Translations under genes and position numbers: made by a program
Notes under the pieces: model-generated
The model's database searches: none
The model's input: only the letters and a program-made list of their open reading frames with translations
Told to the model about the DNA's origin: nothing
Part shown: positions 10,161 to 18,952 of the stretch, piece by piece
Layout: the number at the start of each line of letters is the position of its first letter
Position numbering within the stretch: the first letter of the stretch is position 1
DNA from: Actinomadura madurae
GTDB taxonomy: Bacteria > Actinomycetota > Actinomycetes > Streptosporangiales > Streptosporangiaceae
Length of the DNA stretch: 64,000 nt
Direction: 5' to 3'
NCBI RefSeq assembly: GCF_900115095.1
Contig: NZ_FOVH01000020.1
Coordinates: forward strand, 107,637-171,636

Positions 10161-11428
10161 GACGGATCTGCCTTCTGCTCGCCGCCATCGTCCTCGCCGC
10201 GTGGCCCGCCGCGCGGCCGTCCGCCGCCTTCGCGGAGGAGCCGCCGCACGCCTACCACCGGCTGGACCGGGTCGGTGCGGCGCTCGCCAAGGACCCGCTG
10301 TTCGTCGACCCGGACGTCTCCGCGGCGCTCGGCGGGCCCGACCGCGCACGGCTCCACGCGGCCATCGGCAGGACCGCGAAGCTGATCGGCACGCCGGTGT
10401 ACGTCGTGGTGATCCCGAACCCGAGCGAATCGGAGTCGCAGGGCCGCGACAGGGCGTTCCTGCACATGCTCCACGACCGTTCGGGCCGCGACGGGCTCTA
10501 CCTGATGGTCAACGGGCGCGGATACCTGGAGTCGGTGGCCTTCCGCGTCCCCCGCCGGCTCCCCTACTCCTCCCTGGACGAGGACGATCCGGGCGGCTAC
10601 GAGCCGGCCGACCCCGAACGCCCGTTCACCGGGCTCGCGGACCGGATCTCCCAGCGCCTGGACGGTTACGCCACGGCGCCCACGGCGTCGCCGGAAACGC
10701 CGGAGCTGTACTCCACCCCCGACCCGTTCGGGAAGGAGAACGAGCTGACGCCGGCCGACCCCGAGATCCAGGCTCCGCTCCTGACCGGCCTCCTCCTCGC
10801 CGGCCCGGCCGGCGCCGCGGTCCTGTACTGGCTCGGCATCGGCGTCCTCGCCCTCCTCGGCCGCCGCCGCGAGGGGACCGAGGTCCGGCGCCGTTCCTGG
10901 GCGAGCCGCACCCCGAGCATGCGCCGCCTCCGGCGCGAGGCGGCCAAGGAGGTGGCGCGGCTGAACCGCCTGCTCGCCGCCACGGACGAGGGGCGCGGGC
11001 GCCGCTACGCCGTCTCCGCCTACGACGCCGCACAGATCCTCTACGACGACGCCAAGGACGACCAGGACAAGGCGATCGACCTGGTCGGCGCCATCGTCCT
11101 CGCCCGGCAGGGTCGCCTCGCGCTCGACCGGGACCTCGCGTCCCCGCCCTCGCCGTGCCTGGTCAACCCCCTCCACGGGGAATCCGCCCTCCGCAAGCGC
11201 GTCCGGAAGCTGGAGGAGCACGGCCTGCCCCGGGAATGCCCGCTCTGCAGGAACTGCCACGAGTTCGACAAGCGGTACGGCCTCGGCGAGCAGCACCTCC
11301 TCAAGATCCCCGGCCCGGACGGCCGCCGCCCCCACACCCTCGTCCCCGGAGTGTGGCAGGACACGGCGTGGGGCAGCCGCGGCAAGAACTTCCTCCCCCG
11401 TGTGATGAGGTACCTCGGTGTTGACTGA
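10157..11428 (+). CDS. Exported membrane protein with TPM-like and cytoplasmic NPLHG/CxxC domains (cassette gene 2)
   Basis: A 423-residue protein of unknown function. Signal peptide 1-26 (ending AFA), then a domain related to gene 1 (ALAKDPLFVDPD, TPVYVVVIPNP, LHDRSGRDGLYLMVN). An acidic/proline linker leads to one TM helix (about 208-234), followed by RRRREG-type positive residues that place the C terminus inside. The cytoplasmic part is helical (250-325) and then has CLVNPLHG (334-341) and CPLCRNC (361-367), a possible zinc site, ending WGSRGKNFLPRVMRYLG. Cassette gene 3 shares this C-terminal architecture. The start overlaps gene 1 by 4 nt. Confidence 0.82.
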   Translation: MRRICLLLAAIVLAAWPAARPSAAFAEEPPHAYHRLDRVGAALAKDPLFVDPDVSAALGGPDRARLHAAIGRTAKLIGTPVYVVVIPNPSESESQGRDRAFLHMLHDRSGRDGLYLMVNGRGYLESVAFRVPRRLPYSSLDEDDPGGYEPADPERPFTGLADRISQRLDGYATAPTASPETPELYSTPDPFGKENELTPADPEIQAPLLTGLLLAGPAGAAVLYWLGIGVLALLGRRREGTEVRRRSWASRTPSMRRLRREAAKEVARLNRLLAATDEGRGRRYAVSAYDAAQILYDDAKDDQDKAIDLVGAIVLARQGRLALDRDLASPPSPCLVNPLHGESALRKRVRKLEEHGLPRECPLCRNCHEFDKRYGLGEQHLLKIPGPDGRRPHTLVPGVWQDTAWGSRGKNFLPRVMRYLGVD

Positions 11429-12614
11429 ACCGTCCCCTGGCGAGCGGCTGGCCGCGTCCCTCCGCCGCTCCCCGATCCACGTCGACCCGTCCCTCGCCTC
11501 CGCGCTCCCCGCGGCGGAGCGCCGCAGGCTCCTCTCCAAGCTGAGGAAGGCGCCGACCCGGGTCTTCATCGTGCTGGTCCCCATGGTCAAGGGCGGCACG
11601 TGGACGGACGCCGACCAGCTCGCGACCGTCGTCCACGACCGCCTCGGCCGCGACGGCGTCTTCATCACCTTCGACGACGACACCGAGAACCTGACGGCCC
11701 GGGAGTGGGGCGGCGACCACAGCGCCCGGGACGCCACCGGCGCCGTCACCATCGACCGCGCCATGGACGACGCGCCGCTCGCGGCGAAGCTCGGCCGCGC
11801 CCTCGACCTGCTCATCTCCGGCACCGCCGCACGGGAGTACGACCGCCTCTCCGACGAGCTCGACAAGCGCGTCAACGCACGCCGCAGCACGCGACCCGAG
11901 GCAGCCGAGGAGGAGGGCGACGGCTCACTCGTCCCGCTCGGCGCGGGGGTGGCCGGCTTGGCCGTCCTCGGCGTCGGCGGCTTCCTCCTGTGGCGCCGCC
12001 GCCGCATGCCGTCCGTCCGCCGCGAGGCCGAAGGCCTTCTCATGCCGCGCACGGTGTTCGCCACGGCGAACCGCGCCACGGAGGACCAGCTCCGCGAGCA
12101 GGCCTCCCGCGAGGTCATCGCGTTCGGCGAGCTTCTGGACGAGACCACCGTCCCCACCACCGACGAGCGGACCCGCACCCTGATGGCCACGGCCCTGGAC
12201 GCCTACCAGGCCGCCGGGAAGACCCTCGACGCCGCGGAAGGCGTCCCCGACCTGGCCGGCGTCCTCGTCCTGCTCGACCAGGGCCGGGACGCGCTCGCCT
12301 CCGCCCGGTCCCTGGCGAACGGCAAGCCGGAGATCCCGCCGGTCCCCCTGTGCTTCTTCAACCCCCTCCACGGCGACGCCACGAACAAGCTCGACTGGCG
12401 CCCCGTCGGCTCCCGCGAGCGCCTCCGCGTCCAGACCTGCCGCCCGTGCGCCCGCGCCACCCGCGAAAAGCAGACCCCCGACGTCCTCACCGACCGCCGC
12501 GACGGCCGCAAGGTCCCCTACTACGAGGCCGACCCCGCCCAGAGCGTCTGGGCCGAGACCGGCTACGGCCAGCTCCGCGAAGACCTGATCCCCCGGATCC
12601 TCAGAGGCGACTGA
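11418..12614 (+). CDS. Membrane protein of the same family without a signal peptide (cassette gene 3)
   Basis: A 398-residue paralog of gene 2, starting at GTG 11418 inside the gene 2 stop region (11-nt overlap). The N-terminal domain repeats the pattern (SLRRSPIHVDPSLASALP, VFIVLVPMVKG, VHDRLGRDGVFITF) but has no signal peptide. A single TM segment (about 180-195) is preceded by acidic residues and followed by RRRR, predicting N-out/C-in. The cytoplasmic domain has CFFNPLHG and TCRPCARA and ends VWAETGYGQLREDLIPRIL. It converges on whiA with 7 bp between the stops. Function is unknown. Confidence 0.82.
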   Translation: MLTEPSPGERLAASLRRSPIHVDPSLASALPAAERRRLLSKLRKAPTRVFIVLVPMVKGGTWTDADQLATVVHDRLGRDGVFITFDDDTENLTAREWGGDHSARDATGAVTIDRAMDDAPLAAKLGRALDLLISGTAAREYDRLSDELDKRVNARRSTRPEAAEEEGDGSLVPLGAGVAGLAVLGVGGFLLWRRRRMPSVRREAEGLLMPRTVFATANRATEDQLREQASREVIAFGELLDETTVPTTDERTRTLMATALDAYQAAGKTLDAAEGVPDLAGVLVLLDQGRDALASARSLANGKPEIPPVPLCFFNPLHGDATNKLDWRPVGSRERLRVQTCRPCARATREKQTPDVLTDRRDGRKVPYYEADPAQSVWAETGYGQLREDLIPRILRGD

Positions 12615-12621
12615 CCCGGAC

Positions 12622-13602
12622 CTACGGCGCCAGCATGTCCGCGGTGAGGTTGGCCTCGGTGCCGGGGATGCCCTGGTCGCCGGCGCGCTTGTCGGCCATG
12701 GCGAGGAGGCGGCGGATGCGGCCGGCGATGGCGTCCTTGGTGAGGGGCGGGTCGGCGAGCTGGCCGAGTTCCTCCAGGGACGCCTGCTTGTGCTCCAGGC
12801 GGAGGCGGCCGGCGTTGACGAGGTGCTCGGGGGCGTCGTCGCCGAGGATCTCCAGGGCGCGGGCGACGCGGGCGCCGGCGGCGACGGCGGCGCGGGCGGA
12901 GCGGCGGAGGTTGGCGTCGTCGAAGTTCGCGAGGCGGTTGGCGGTGGCGCGGACCTCGCGGCGCATGCGGCGCTCCTCCCAGGCGAGGACGCTGTCGTGC
13001 GCGCCGAGCCGGGTGAGCAGGGCGCTGATGGCGTCGCCGTCGCGGACGACGACGCGGTCGACGCCGCGGACCTCGCGGGCCTTGGCGTGGATCTTCAGGC
13101 GGCGGGCGGCGCCCACGAGGGCGAGCGCGGCCTCCGGGCCCGGGCAGGTCACTTCGAGGGACATGGACCGGCCCGGTTCGGTGAGGGAGCCGTGCGCGAG
13201 GAAGGCGCCGCGCCAGGCCGACTCGGCGTCGCAGGCGGCACCCGCGACCACGTGCCGGGGCAGGCCCCGGACGGGGCGGCCGTTGTTGTCGATGAGGCCG
13301 GTCTGGCGGGCCAGCGACTCGCCGTCCCGGAAGACGCGGACCACGTAGCGGTTGCCCTTGCGCAGGCCGCTCGGCGCGAGGACGACGACCTCGGAGGTGT
13401 GCCCGAACACCTCCGCGATGTCCTTGATCAGGCGCCGGGCCGCGACCCCGGTGTCGATCTCGGCCTCGATCACGATGCGGCCGCTGACCAGGTGCAGGCC
13501 GCCCGCGAACCGCAGCAGCGTCGAGACCTCGGCCTTGCGGCAGCACGGCTTCAGCACCGTGAGCCTGCTCAGCTCGTCCTTGACCACACCGGTCATCGCC
13601 AT
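12622..13602 (-). CDS. whiA: Sporulation/cell-division regulator WhiA
   Basis: A 326-residue DNA-binding regulator that, with WhiB, controls the switch to sporulation septation in Streptomyces and is conserved in non-sporulating actinobacteria. The N-terminal part (MTGVVKDELSRL, CCRKAEVSTLLRFAGGLH, then the LAGLIDADG-like fold with AWRGAFLAHGSLTEPGRS) and the C-terminal HTH (ASLEELGQLADPPLTKDAIAGRIRRLLAMADK) are complete. ATG 13602 gives the usual length. It follows yvcK and rapZ in the conserved uvrC-rapZ-yvcK-whiA order. Confidence 0.97.
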   Translation of the reverse strand: MAMTGVVKDELSRLTVLKPCCRKAEVSTLLRFAGGLHLVSGRIVIEAEIDTGVAARRLIKDIAEVFGHTSEVVVLAPSGLRKGNRYVVRVFRDGESLARQTGLIDNNGRPVRGLPRHVVAGAACDAESAWRGAFLAHGSLTEPGRSMSLEVTCPGPEAALALVGAARRLKIHAKAREVRGVDRVVVRDGDAISALLTRLGAHDSVLAWEERRMRREVRATANRLANFDDANLRRSARAAVAAGARVARALEILGDDAPEHLVNAGRLRLEHKQASLEELGQLADPPLTKDAIAGRIRRLLAMADKRAGDQGIPGTEANLTADMLAP

Positions 13603-13663
13603 CTGATGAACCCTCCCCCTATCGGACTTCCAGCAGTCTGGCCGATGACGGCCGCGCCGGTCG

Positions 13664-14629
13664 TCACTCGGCGAATATCTGTACGAAGGCTTGGGCCAGG
13701 CGGGCGGGTTCATGACGCGGCGAGCCGTCGTCGGCGGCGACGTCGGCGAGGACGAGGCGCCCGCCGAGGTCCTGGACGGCCTTGTCGAGCGCCGCGGTGT
13801 CGTCCACCACGCCGCGGTCGGCGAGGACGACGTCCACACGAAGGTCCGGCGCGTGCGCCTGCAAGACCTCCAGGTGGGTCTGCGGCGAGAAGTCGTCGGT
13901 CTCGCCGGGCTGCGGCGCGAGGTTCAGCGCGACGGCGCGGCGGGCGCGGGAGGTGGTGAGGGCGCGGGCCAGCGCGGGCACCTTGAGGTGCGGCAGGACG
14001 CTGGTGAACCAGGAGCCGGGGCCGAACACGATCCAGTCGGCGTCGTCGACGGCGGCGAGTGCCTCCGGGCAGGCGGGCGGGTCGGCGGGCACGAGCGACA
14101 CCCCGAGCACGCTGCCGGGCGTCTTCGCGCAGGCCACCTGCCCCTTGACGTGGGTGATCTCGTCGGGGCGGGACGGGTCGGCGCCGCGCACGTCGGCGAC
14201 GATGTCCATCGGCACGGCGGCCATCGGCAGGACGCGGCCGTGCGCGCCGAGCAGGCGGCCGACCCAGTCGAGGCCGGCGACGGTGGAGCCGGGCGCGGCG
14301 TCGCCGCCGAGCAGTTCCCACAGCGCGACGATGAGGAGGTTGCCGACGGCGTGGTCCTGCAGGTCGCCCTGGCTGCGGAAGCGGTGCTGGACCACGTCCC
14401 GCCAGGTCTGCCCCCATTCGTCGTCGCCGCACAGGGCGGCGAGCGCCATCCGCAGGTCGCCGGGCGGCAGCACGCCGAGTTCGCGGCGGAGCCGTCCGCT
14501 GGAGCCGCCGTCGTCGGCGACGGTGACGATCGCCGTCAGCCGGTCGGTGACGCGGCGCAGCGCCGACAGCGAGGCGTAGAGGCCGTGGCCCCCGCCGAGC
14601 GCGACGACCTTCGGGCCTGGCGGCTTCAC
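13664..14629 (-). CDS. yvcK: Gluconeogenesis factor YvcK/CofD-family protein
   Basis: A 321-residue UDP-sugar-binding protein needed for growth on gluconeogenic carbon and for envelope homeostasis in other bacteria. The nucleotide-binding start KVVALGGGHGLYASLSAL, the TVADDGGSSGRLRRELG motif and PPGDLRMALAAL are typical. GTG 14629 is chosen because GAGGAG stands 10 nt upstream and the family fold begins at once. It lies between rapZ and whiA. It is not the F420 enzyme CofD, despite sharing the superfamily. Confidence 0.94.
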   Translation of the reverse strand: MKPPGPKVVALGGGHGLYASLSALRRVTDRLTAIVTVADDGGSSGRLRRELGVLPPGDLRMALAALCGDDEWGQTWRDVVQHRFRSQGDLQDHAVGNLLIVALWELLGGDAAPGSTVAGLDWVGRLLGAHGRVLPMAAVPMDIVADVRGADPSRPDEITHVKGQVACAKTPGSVLGVSLVPADPPACPEALAAVDDADWIVFGPGSWFTSVLPHLKVPALARALTTSRARRAVALNLAPQPGETDDFSPQTHLEVLQAHAPDLRVDVVLADRGVVDDTAALDKAVQDLGGRLVLADVAADDGSPRHEPARLAQAFVQIFAE

Positions 14630-14681
14630 CGTGCCGTTTCTCTCCTCGTCCGGGAGCCCCGCCGGGGCCCGGCGCGGGCTG

Positions 14682-15560
14682 TCACTCGCGGCCGAGGTCA
14701 CGATGGGCGACCTGCACCTCGAGGCCCTCGTCCCGCAGCCGGGCGGCGATCTGTTCCGCCATGGCCACACTACGGTGTTTTCCGCCCGTGCATCCCACGG
14801 CGAGGGTCACGTAGTGCTTGCCCTCGCGCTCGTAGCCGTCGGCGAGGAGCCGCAGCACCTCGGAGTAGGCGTCCAGGAACTCCTTGGCGCCGCGCTGCCC
14901 GAGGACGTAGTCGCGGACGGCGGCGTCGCGGCCCGTCTTCGGCCGCAGCTCCGGCACCCAGTGCGGGTTCGGCAGGAACCGGCAGTCGACCACCAGGTCG
15001 GCGTCGACGGGCAGGCCGTACTTGTAGCCGAACGACACGACGGTCGCGCGCAGGCTGGACTCGCCGGTGTCGTTGCCGAAGAACCCGATGATCTTGTTGC
15101 GCAGCTCGTGCACGTTCAGGCCGCTGGTGTCGATGACCAGGTCGGCCTCGGCGCGGACCTCGCGGACGAGCTCGCGCTCGCGGGCGATGCCGTCCACCAG
15201 GCGCCCGTCGCCCTGCAAGGGGTGCGGGCGGCGGACGCTCTCGAAACGGCGCACGAGGTCGGCGTCGCCGGCCTCCAGGAACACCACCCGCGGGTGGACG
15301 CCGCGCGCCTCCAGCTCGGCGATCGAGGAGTGCAGGTCCTCGGTGAACGCGCGGCTGCGGACGTCGACGACCACGGCGATGCGCGGCACCGCGTCCTTCA
15401 CCCGGCCGCCGAGGTCGGCCATCGTGGCGAGCAGTCCCGGCGGCAGGTTGTCGACCACGAACCAGTCGAGGTCCTCCAGGGACTTGGCCGCGGTGCTGCG
15501 GCCCGCCCCGGACATGCCGGTGACTATCACGATGTCCGGGATCTTCGTCTCGCTCGTCAT
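14682..15560 (-). CDS. rapZ: RNase adapter/nucleotide-binding protein RapZ
   Basis: A 292-residue P-loop protein with Walker A GMSGAGRS (about residues 15-22), FVVDNLPPGLL and the C-terminal substrate-binding domain ending ...GCTGGKHRSVAMAEQIAARL. In E. coli RapZ senses glucosamine-6-phosphate and guides sRNA decay; the actinobacterial role is less clear. Its ATG overlaps the uvrC TGA (ATGA), indicating coupling. Confidence 0.95.
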   Translation of the reverse strand: MTSETKIPDIVIVTGMSGAGRSTAAKSLEDLDWFVVDNLPPGLLATMADLGGRVKDAVPRIAVVVDVRSRAFTEDLHSSIAELEARGVHPRVVFLEAGDADLVRRFESVRRPHPLQGDGRLVDGIARERELVREVRAEADLVIDTSGLNVHELRNKIIGFFGNDTGESSLRATVVSFGYKYGLPVDADLVVDCRFLPNPHWVPELRPKTGRDAAVRDYVLGQRGAKEFLDAYSEVLRLLADGYEREGKHYVTLAVGCTGGKHRSVAMAEQIAARLRDEGLEVQVAHRDLGRE

Positions 15561-17578
15561 GACCGTCTCCCCCTGTGCTCCCCGTCGCCCGCGCCGCCCG
15601 CCGGGACGGCGCCGCCGTGCAGCGCCGCGACGATGCTCTCGGCGCTGCGCATGCCGATGCCCGGGACCTCGGCGACCTGCTCGGGCGTCGCGTCCTTCAG
15701 CCGCTTGAGCGAGCCGAAGTGCTTCAGCAGCGCCGCGCGCCGCGCCGGGCCCAGACCAGGAACGTTATCGAGTTCGCTGACCGTCATGGACTTCGACCGC
15801 CGCTGCCGGTGGAAGGTGATGGCGAACCGGTGCGCCTCGTCGCGTACCCGCTGGACGAGGAACATGCCCTCGCTGTTGCGCGGCAGGACGACGGGGTCGG
15901 CCTCGCCGGGCAGCCAGATCTCTTCGAGCCGCTTGGCGATCCCGCAGACCGCGATGTCGTCGACGCCCAGCTCGTCGAGGGCGCGCTGCGCGGCGGCGAC
16001 CTGCGGCGGGCCGCCGTCGACGATCACCAGGTTGGGCGGGTAGGCGAACTTGCGCGGCCGCCCCGTCTCCGGGTCGATCGGCTGGTGCGCGCCCTCGTCC
16101 GCCTCGCTCTCCGGGGAGCCGCCCTCGGCCGCCTCGGCGGCCGCCTCCGAGGGATCGCCGAGCGTGTCCAGCTCGCCCGTCTTCTCGCTCTCGGCGAGGT
16201 AGCGGCGGAACCGGCGGGTGATGACCTCGTGGATGGACCGGACGTCGTCCTGCCCCTCCACGGCCTTGATCGTGAAGCGGCGGTACTCGCTCTTGCGGGC
16301 CAGGCCGTCCTCGAACACGACCATGGACGCGACCACGTTGGTGCCCTGGAGGTTGGAGACGTCGTAGCACTCGATGCGCAGGGGCGCGTCGTCCAGCTCC
16401 AGGGCGTCCTGGATCTCCTGGAGGGCGCGGCTGCGGGTGGTGAGGTCGGACGCGCGGCGCGTCTTGTGCTGCTTGAGCGCCTCGTGGGCGTTGCGGGCGA
16501 CCGTCTCCAGCAACGTCTTCTTGTCGCCCCGCTGCGGGACGCGCAGCCGGACGGGCCCGCCGCGCTGCTCGGACAGCAGCTCGGTCATGGCGTCCTCCTC
16601 CGGCGGCAGGGCCGGCACGAAGACCTCGCGGGGCACCGACTCGCTCTCGCCGTAGACCTGGATGAGGAAGTGCTCGACGAGGTCGGAGGTGGTGACGTCC
16701 TCGACCTTGTCGACGACCCACCCGCGCTGCCCGCGGATGCGGCCGCCGCGCACGTAGAAGACCTGGACGGCCGCCTCCAGCTCGTCCTCGGCGAAGGCGA
16801 TCATGTCGCAGTCGGTGCGGTCGGGCAGGACGACCGTCTGCTTCTCCAGGGCGCGCTCCAGGGCGCGGATGTCGTCGCGCAGGCGGGCGGCGCGCTCGTA
16901 CTCCTGGGCCGCGGCGGCCTCGCGCATGTCGCGTTCGAGGCGCTTGATGAAGCGGGAGGTGGTGCCCGCCATGAAGTCGCAGAAGTCCTCGGCGAGCAGG
17001 CGGTGCTCCTCCGGGGAGACGCGGCCCACGCACGGCGCGGAGCACTTGCCGATGTAGCCGAGCAGGCAGGGGCGGTCGAGCTGGTGCTGGCGCTTGAACA
17101 CCCCGGCGCTGCACGTCCGGACGGGGAACACGCGCAGCAGCTGGTCGACCGTCTCCCGGATCGCCCACGCGTGGGAGTACGGCCCGAAGTAGCGCACGCC
17201 CTTCCGCTTGGCGCCCCGCATCACCATCACCCTCGGGAACTCCTCGTTCAGGGTGACGGCGAGATACGGGTACGACTTGTCGTCGCGGTAGCGGACGTTG
17301 AACCGGGGGTCGAACTCCTTGATCCAGGAGTACTCCAGCTGGAGGGCCTCGACCTCGGTGCCGACGACCGTCCAGTCGACCCTCGCGGCCGTCTGCACCA
17401 TCGTCTGGGTTCGGGGGTGCAGCGCGGAGAAGTCGGCGAAGTAGGAGTTCAGGCGCGAGCGCAGGTTCTTCGCCTTGCCCACGTAGATGACCCGGCCGTG
17501 CTCATCCCGGAATCGGTACACCCCGGGGGATTCAGGGATGGAGCCCGGTGCGGGTCGGTAGGTCGCCGGATCTGCCAC
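15557..17578 (-). CDS. uvrC: Excinuclease ABC subunit C
   Basis: A 673-residue dual-incision nuclease of nucleotide-excision repair. Order of domains: GIY-YIG endonuclease (SPGVYRFRDEHGRVIYVGKA, about 15-35), Cys-rich region, UVR motif (EYERAARLRDDIRALERALE, about 210-230), RNase H-like second nuclease (RIECYDVSNLQGTNVVASMV), an acidic Ala/Glu-rich actinobacterial insert, and two C-terminal helix-hairpin-helix motifs (VPGLGPARRAALL, VPGIGMRSAESIV). GTG 17578 fits the family start; the open frame further upstream is a GC artefact. No LexA box is seen in its leader. Confidence 0.97.
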   Translation of the reverse strand: MADPATYRPAPGSIPESPGVYRFRDEHGRVIYVGKAKNLRSRLNSYFADFSALHPRTQTMVQTAARVDWTVVGTEVEALQLEYSWIKEFDPRFNVRYRDDKSYPYLAVTLNEEFPRVMVMRGAKRKGVRYFGPYSHAWAIRETVDQLLRVFPVRTCSAGVFKRQHQLDRPCLLGYIGKCSAPCVGRVSPEEHRLLAEDFCDFMAGTTSRFIKRLERDMREAAAAQEYERAARLRDDIRALERALEKQTVVLPDRTDCDMIAFAEDELEAAVQVFYVRGGRIRGQRGWVVDKVEDVTTSDLVEHFLIQVYGESESVPREVFVPALPPEEDAMTELLSEQRGGPVRLRVPQRGDKKTLLETVARNAHEALKQHKTRRASDLTTRSRALQEIQDALELDDAPLRIECYDVSNLQGTNVVASMVVFEDGLARKSEYRRFTIKAVEGQDDVRSIHEVITRRFRRYLAESEKTGELDTLGDPSEAAAEAAEGGSPESEADEGAHQPIDPETGRPRKFAYPPNLVIVDGGPPQVAAAQRALDELGVDDIAVCGIAKRLEEIWLPGEADPVVLPRNSEGMFLVQRVRDEAHRFAITFHRQRRSKSMTVSELDNVPGLGPARRAALLKHFGSLKRLKDATPEQVAEVPGIGMRSAESIVAALHGGAVPAGGAGDGEHRGRRS

Positions 17579-17764
17579 GTTCAGAAGCCTAATGGGCCGT
17601 ACCGACAGGCGTGCGCCGGTGCGCGCCCGTTCTGTCGCCGTACGTCGGGGAGTGATGTAGATCTCCCGTTTAATGCCGGATGACCGCAAAGTACGCGGAA
17701 AGGGAAGGTCAGACGCAGGTTGAGCATCGTTCCCCGGCAGCACGGGAAGGGGGTCGTTCCGCAG

Positions 17765-18952
17765 ATGTCCGCCCTCTGGGCATGGATCGTCCTGGCGGCC
17801 GTCGTCGCCACGTCCGTGATCATCGTGGAAGGAGGCCGGCGGCTGCTCGCGGGCCGGCTGTCGGCGCGCTGGCCCGGCGCCGGACGCGTCGCCCGCCGCT
17901 GCGCCGCGCCGGCGTTCGCCTTCGCGGCGGTGGTGAGCTCCAGCGCCGCGATGCCGTACCAGCTCGTCGACGGCCAGGCCGAGGGCGCCGTCCGGCACGC
18001 GCTGCGGATCGCGGCCATCGGCGCGACCACCTGGCTGGTGCTGCGCATCGCCTACGCGCTGAGCGACCCGCCGCTGGCGCGGCTGATGCGCATCGAGGGA
18101 GAGCGCAACCGGCGGGCCAGGCGGGCCCGCACGCAGATGCTGCTGCTGCGCCGCATCACCGCGATGATCATCGTGGTCCTCGCGGTCGGCGCGGCCCTGT
18201 TCACCTTCCCGGCCGTGCGGGCGGTCGGCGCCGGGGTGCTGGCGTCGGCGGGCGTCGCCGGGCTGGTCGTCGGCATCGCGGCGCGGCCGACGCTCGGCAA
18301 CCTGCTCGCCGGGCTGCAGCTGGCGTTCAGCGACGCGCTGCGGCTGGACGACGTCGTCGTCACGCAGGACATCTGGGGGCGGGTCGAGGAGCTGACGCTG
18401 TCGTACGTGGTGCTCCAGCTCTGGGACGACCGGCGGATGATCTTCCCGGTGTCGCACTTCACCGAGCAGCCGTTCGAGAACTGGACGCGCCACTCCAGCC
18501 GGCTCCTCGGCTCGGTGGAACTTCACGTGGACTGGACGGTCCCGGTCGAGGAACTGCGCGCCGAACTGTACAAGGCGCTGCAGGAGAACCCGCTGTGGGA
18601 CCGCCGGGAGTGGATGCTGCAGGTGGTGGACGTCCTGCCGAACGGCGTCGTCAGGCTCCGGGCGCTGATGAGCGCCGCCGACTCGGCCAGCACCTGGGAC
18701 CTGCGCTGCGACGTGCGGGAGCACCTCGTCTCCTATGTCCGCGACCATCACCCGGAGGCCCTCCCCCGGTTCCGCGTCGGCCCCGACCCCGTCGCGGACG
18801 GCGCGGAACCCGCGCAGCCCGCCGGGCCCGCCGGGCCCGGTGCCGGGCCGCCGGCGGACGGCGCCGTCGCGGAGGGACGGCACGCCGACGGCGCGCGGGC
18901 CGTCCCGCGCGAGGACGGCCCGGCGCACGCGGAGACGCTCAGGCGAGCATGA
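17765..18952 (+). CDS. MscS-family mechanosensitive channel
   Basis: A 395-residue membrane protein with four to five N-terminal helices and the MscS pore-helix/beta-domain signature (VLASAGVAGLVVGIAARPTLGNLLAGLQLAFSDA, then DDVVVTQDIWGRVEELTLSYVVLQLWDDRRMIFPVSHF). The family releases solutes upon osmotic downshock. The C-terminal 60 residues are Pro/Gly/Ala-rich and probably disordered. ATG 17765 is preferred, with GGAAGGGGG upstream; a TTG 15 codons earlier is possible. The 3' end overlaps the convergent Rieske gene by 14 bp. Confidence 0.88.
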   Translation: MSALWAWIVLAAVVATSVIIVEGGRRLLAGRLSARWPGAGRVARRCAAPAFAFAAVVSSSAAMPYQLVDGQAEGAVRHALRIAAIGATTWLVLRIAYALSDPPLARLMRIEGERNRRARRARTQMLLLRRITAMIIVVLAVGAALFTFPAVRAVGAGVLASAGVAGLVVGIAARPTLGNLLAGLQLAFSDALRLDDVVVTQDIWGRVEELTLSYVVLQLWDDRRMIFPVSHFTEQPFENWTRHSSRLLGSVELHVDWTVPVEELRAELYKALQENPLWDRREWMLQVVDVLPNGVVRLRALMSAADSASTWDLRCDVREHLVSYVRDHHPEALPRFRVGPDPVADGAEPAQPAGPAGPGAGPPADGAVAEGRHADGARAVPREDGPAHAETLRRA

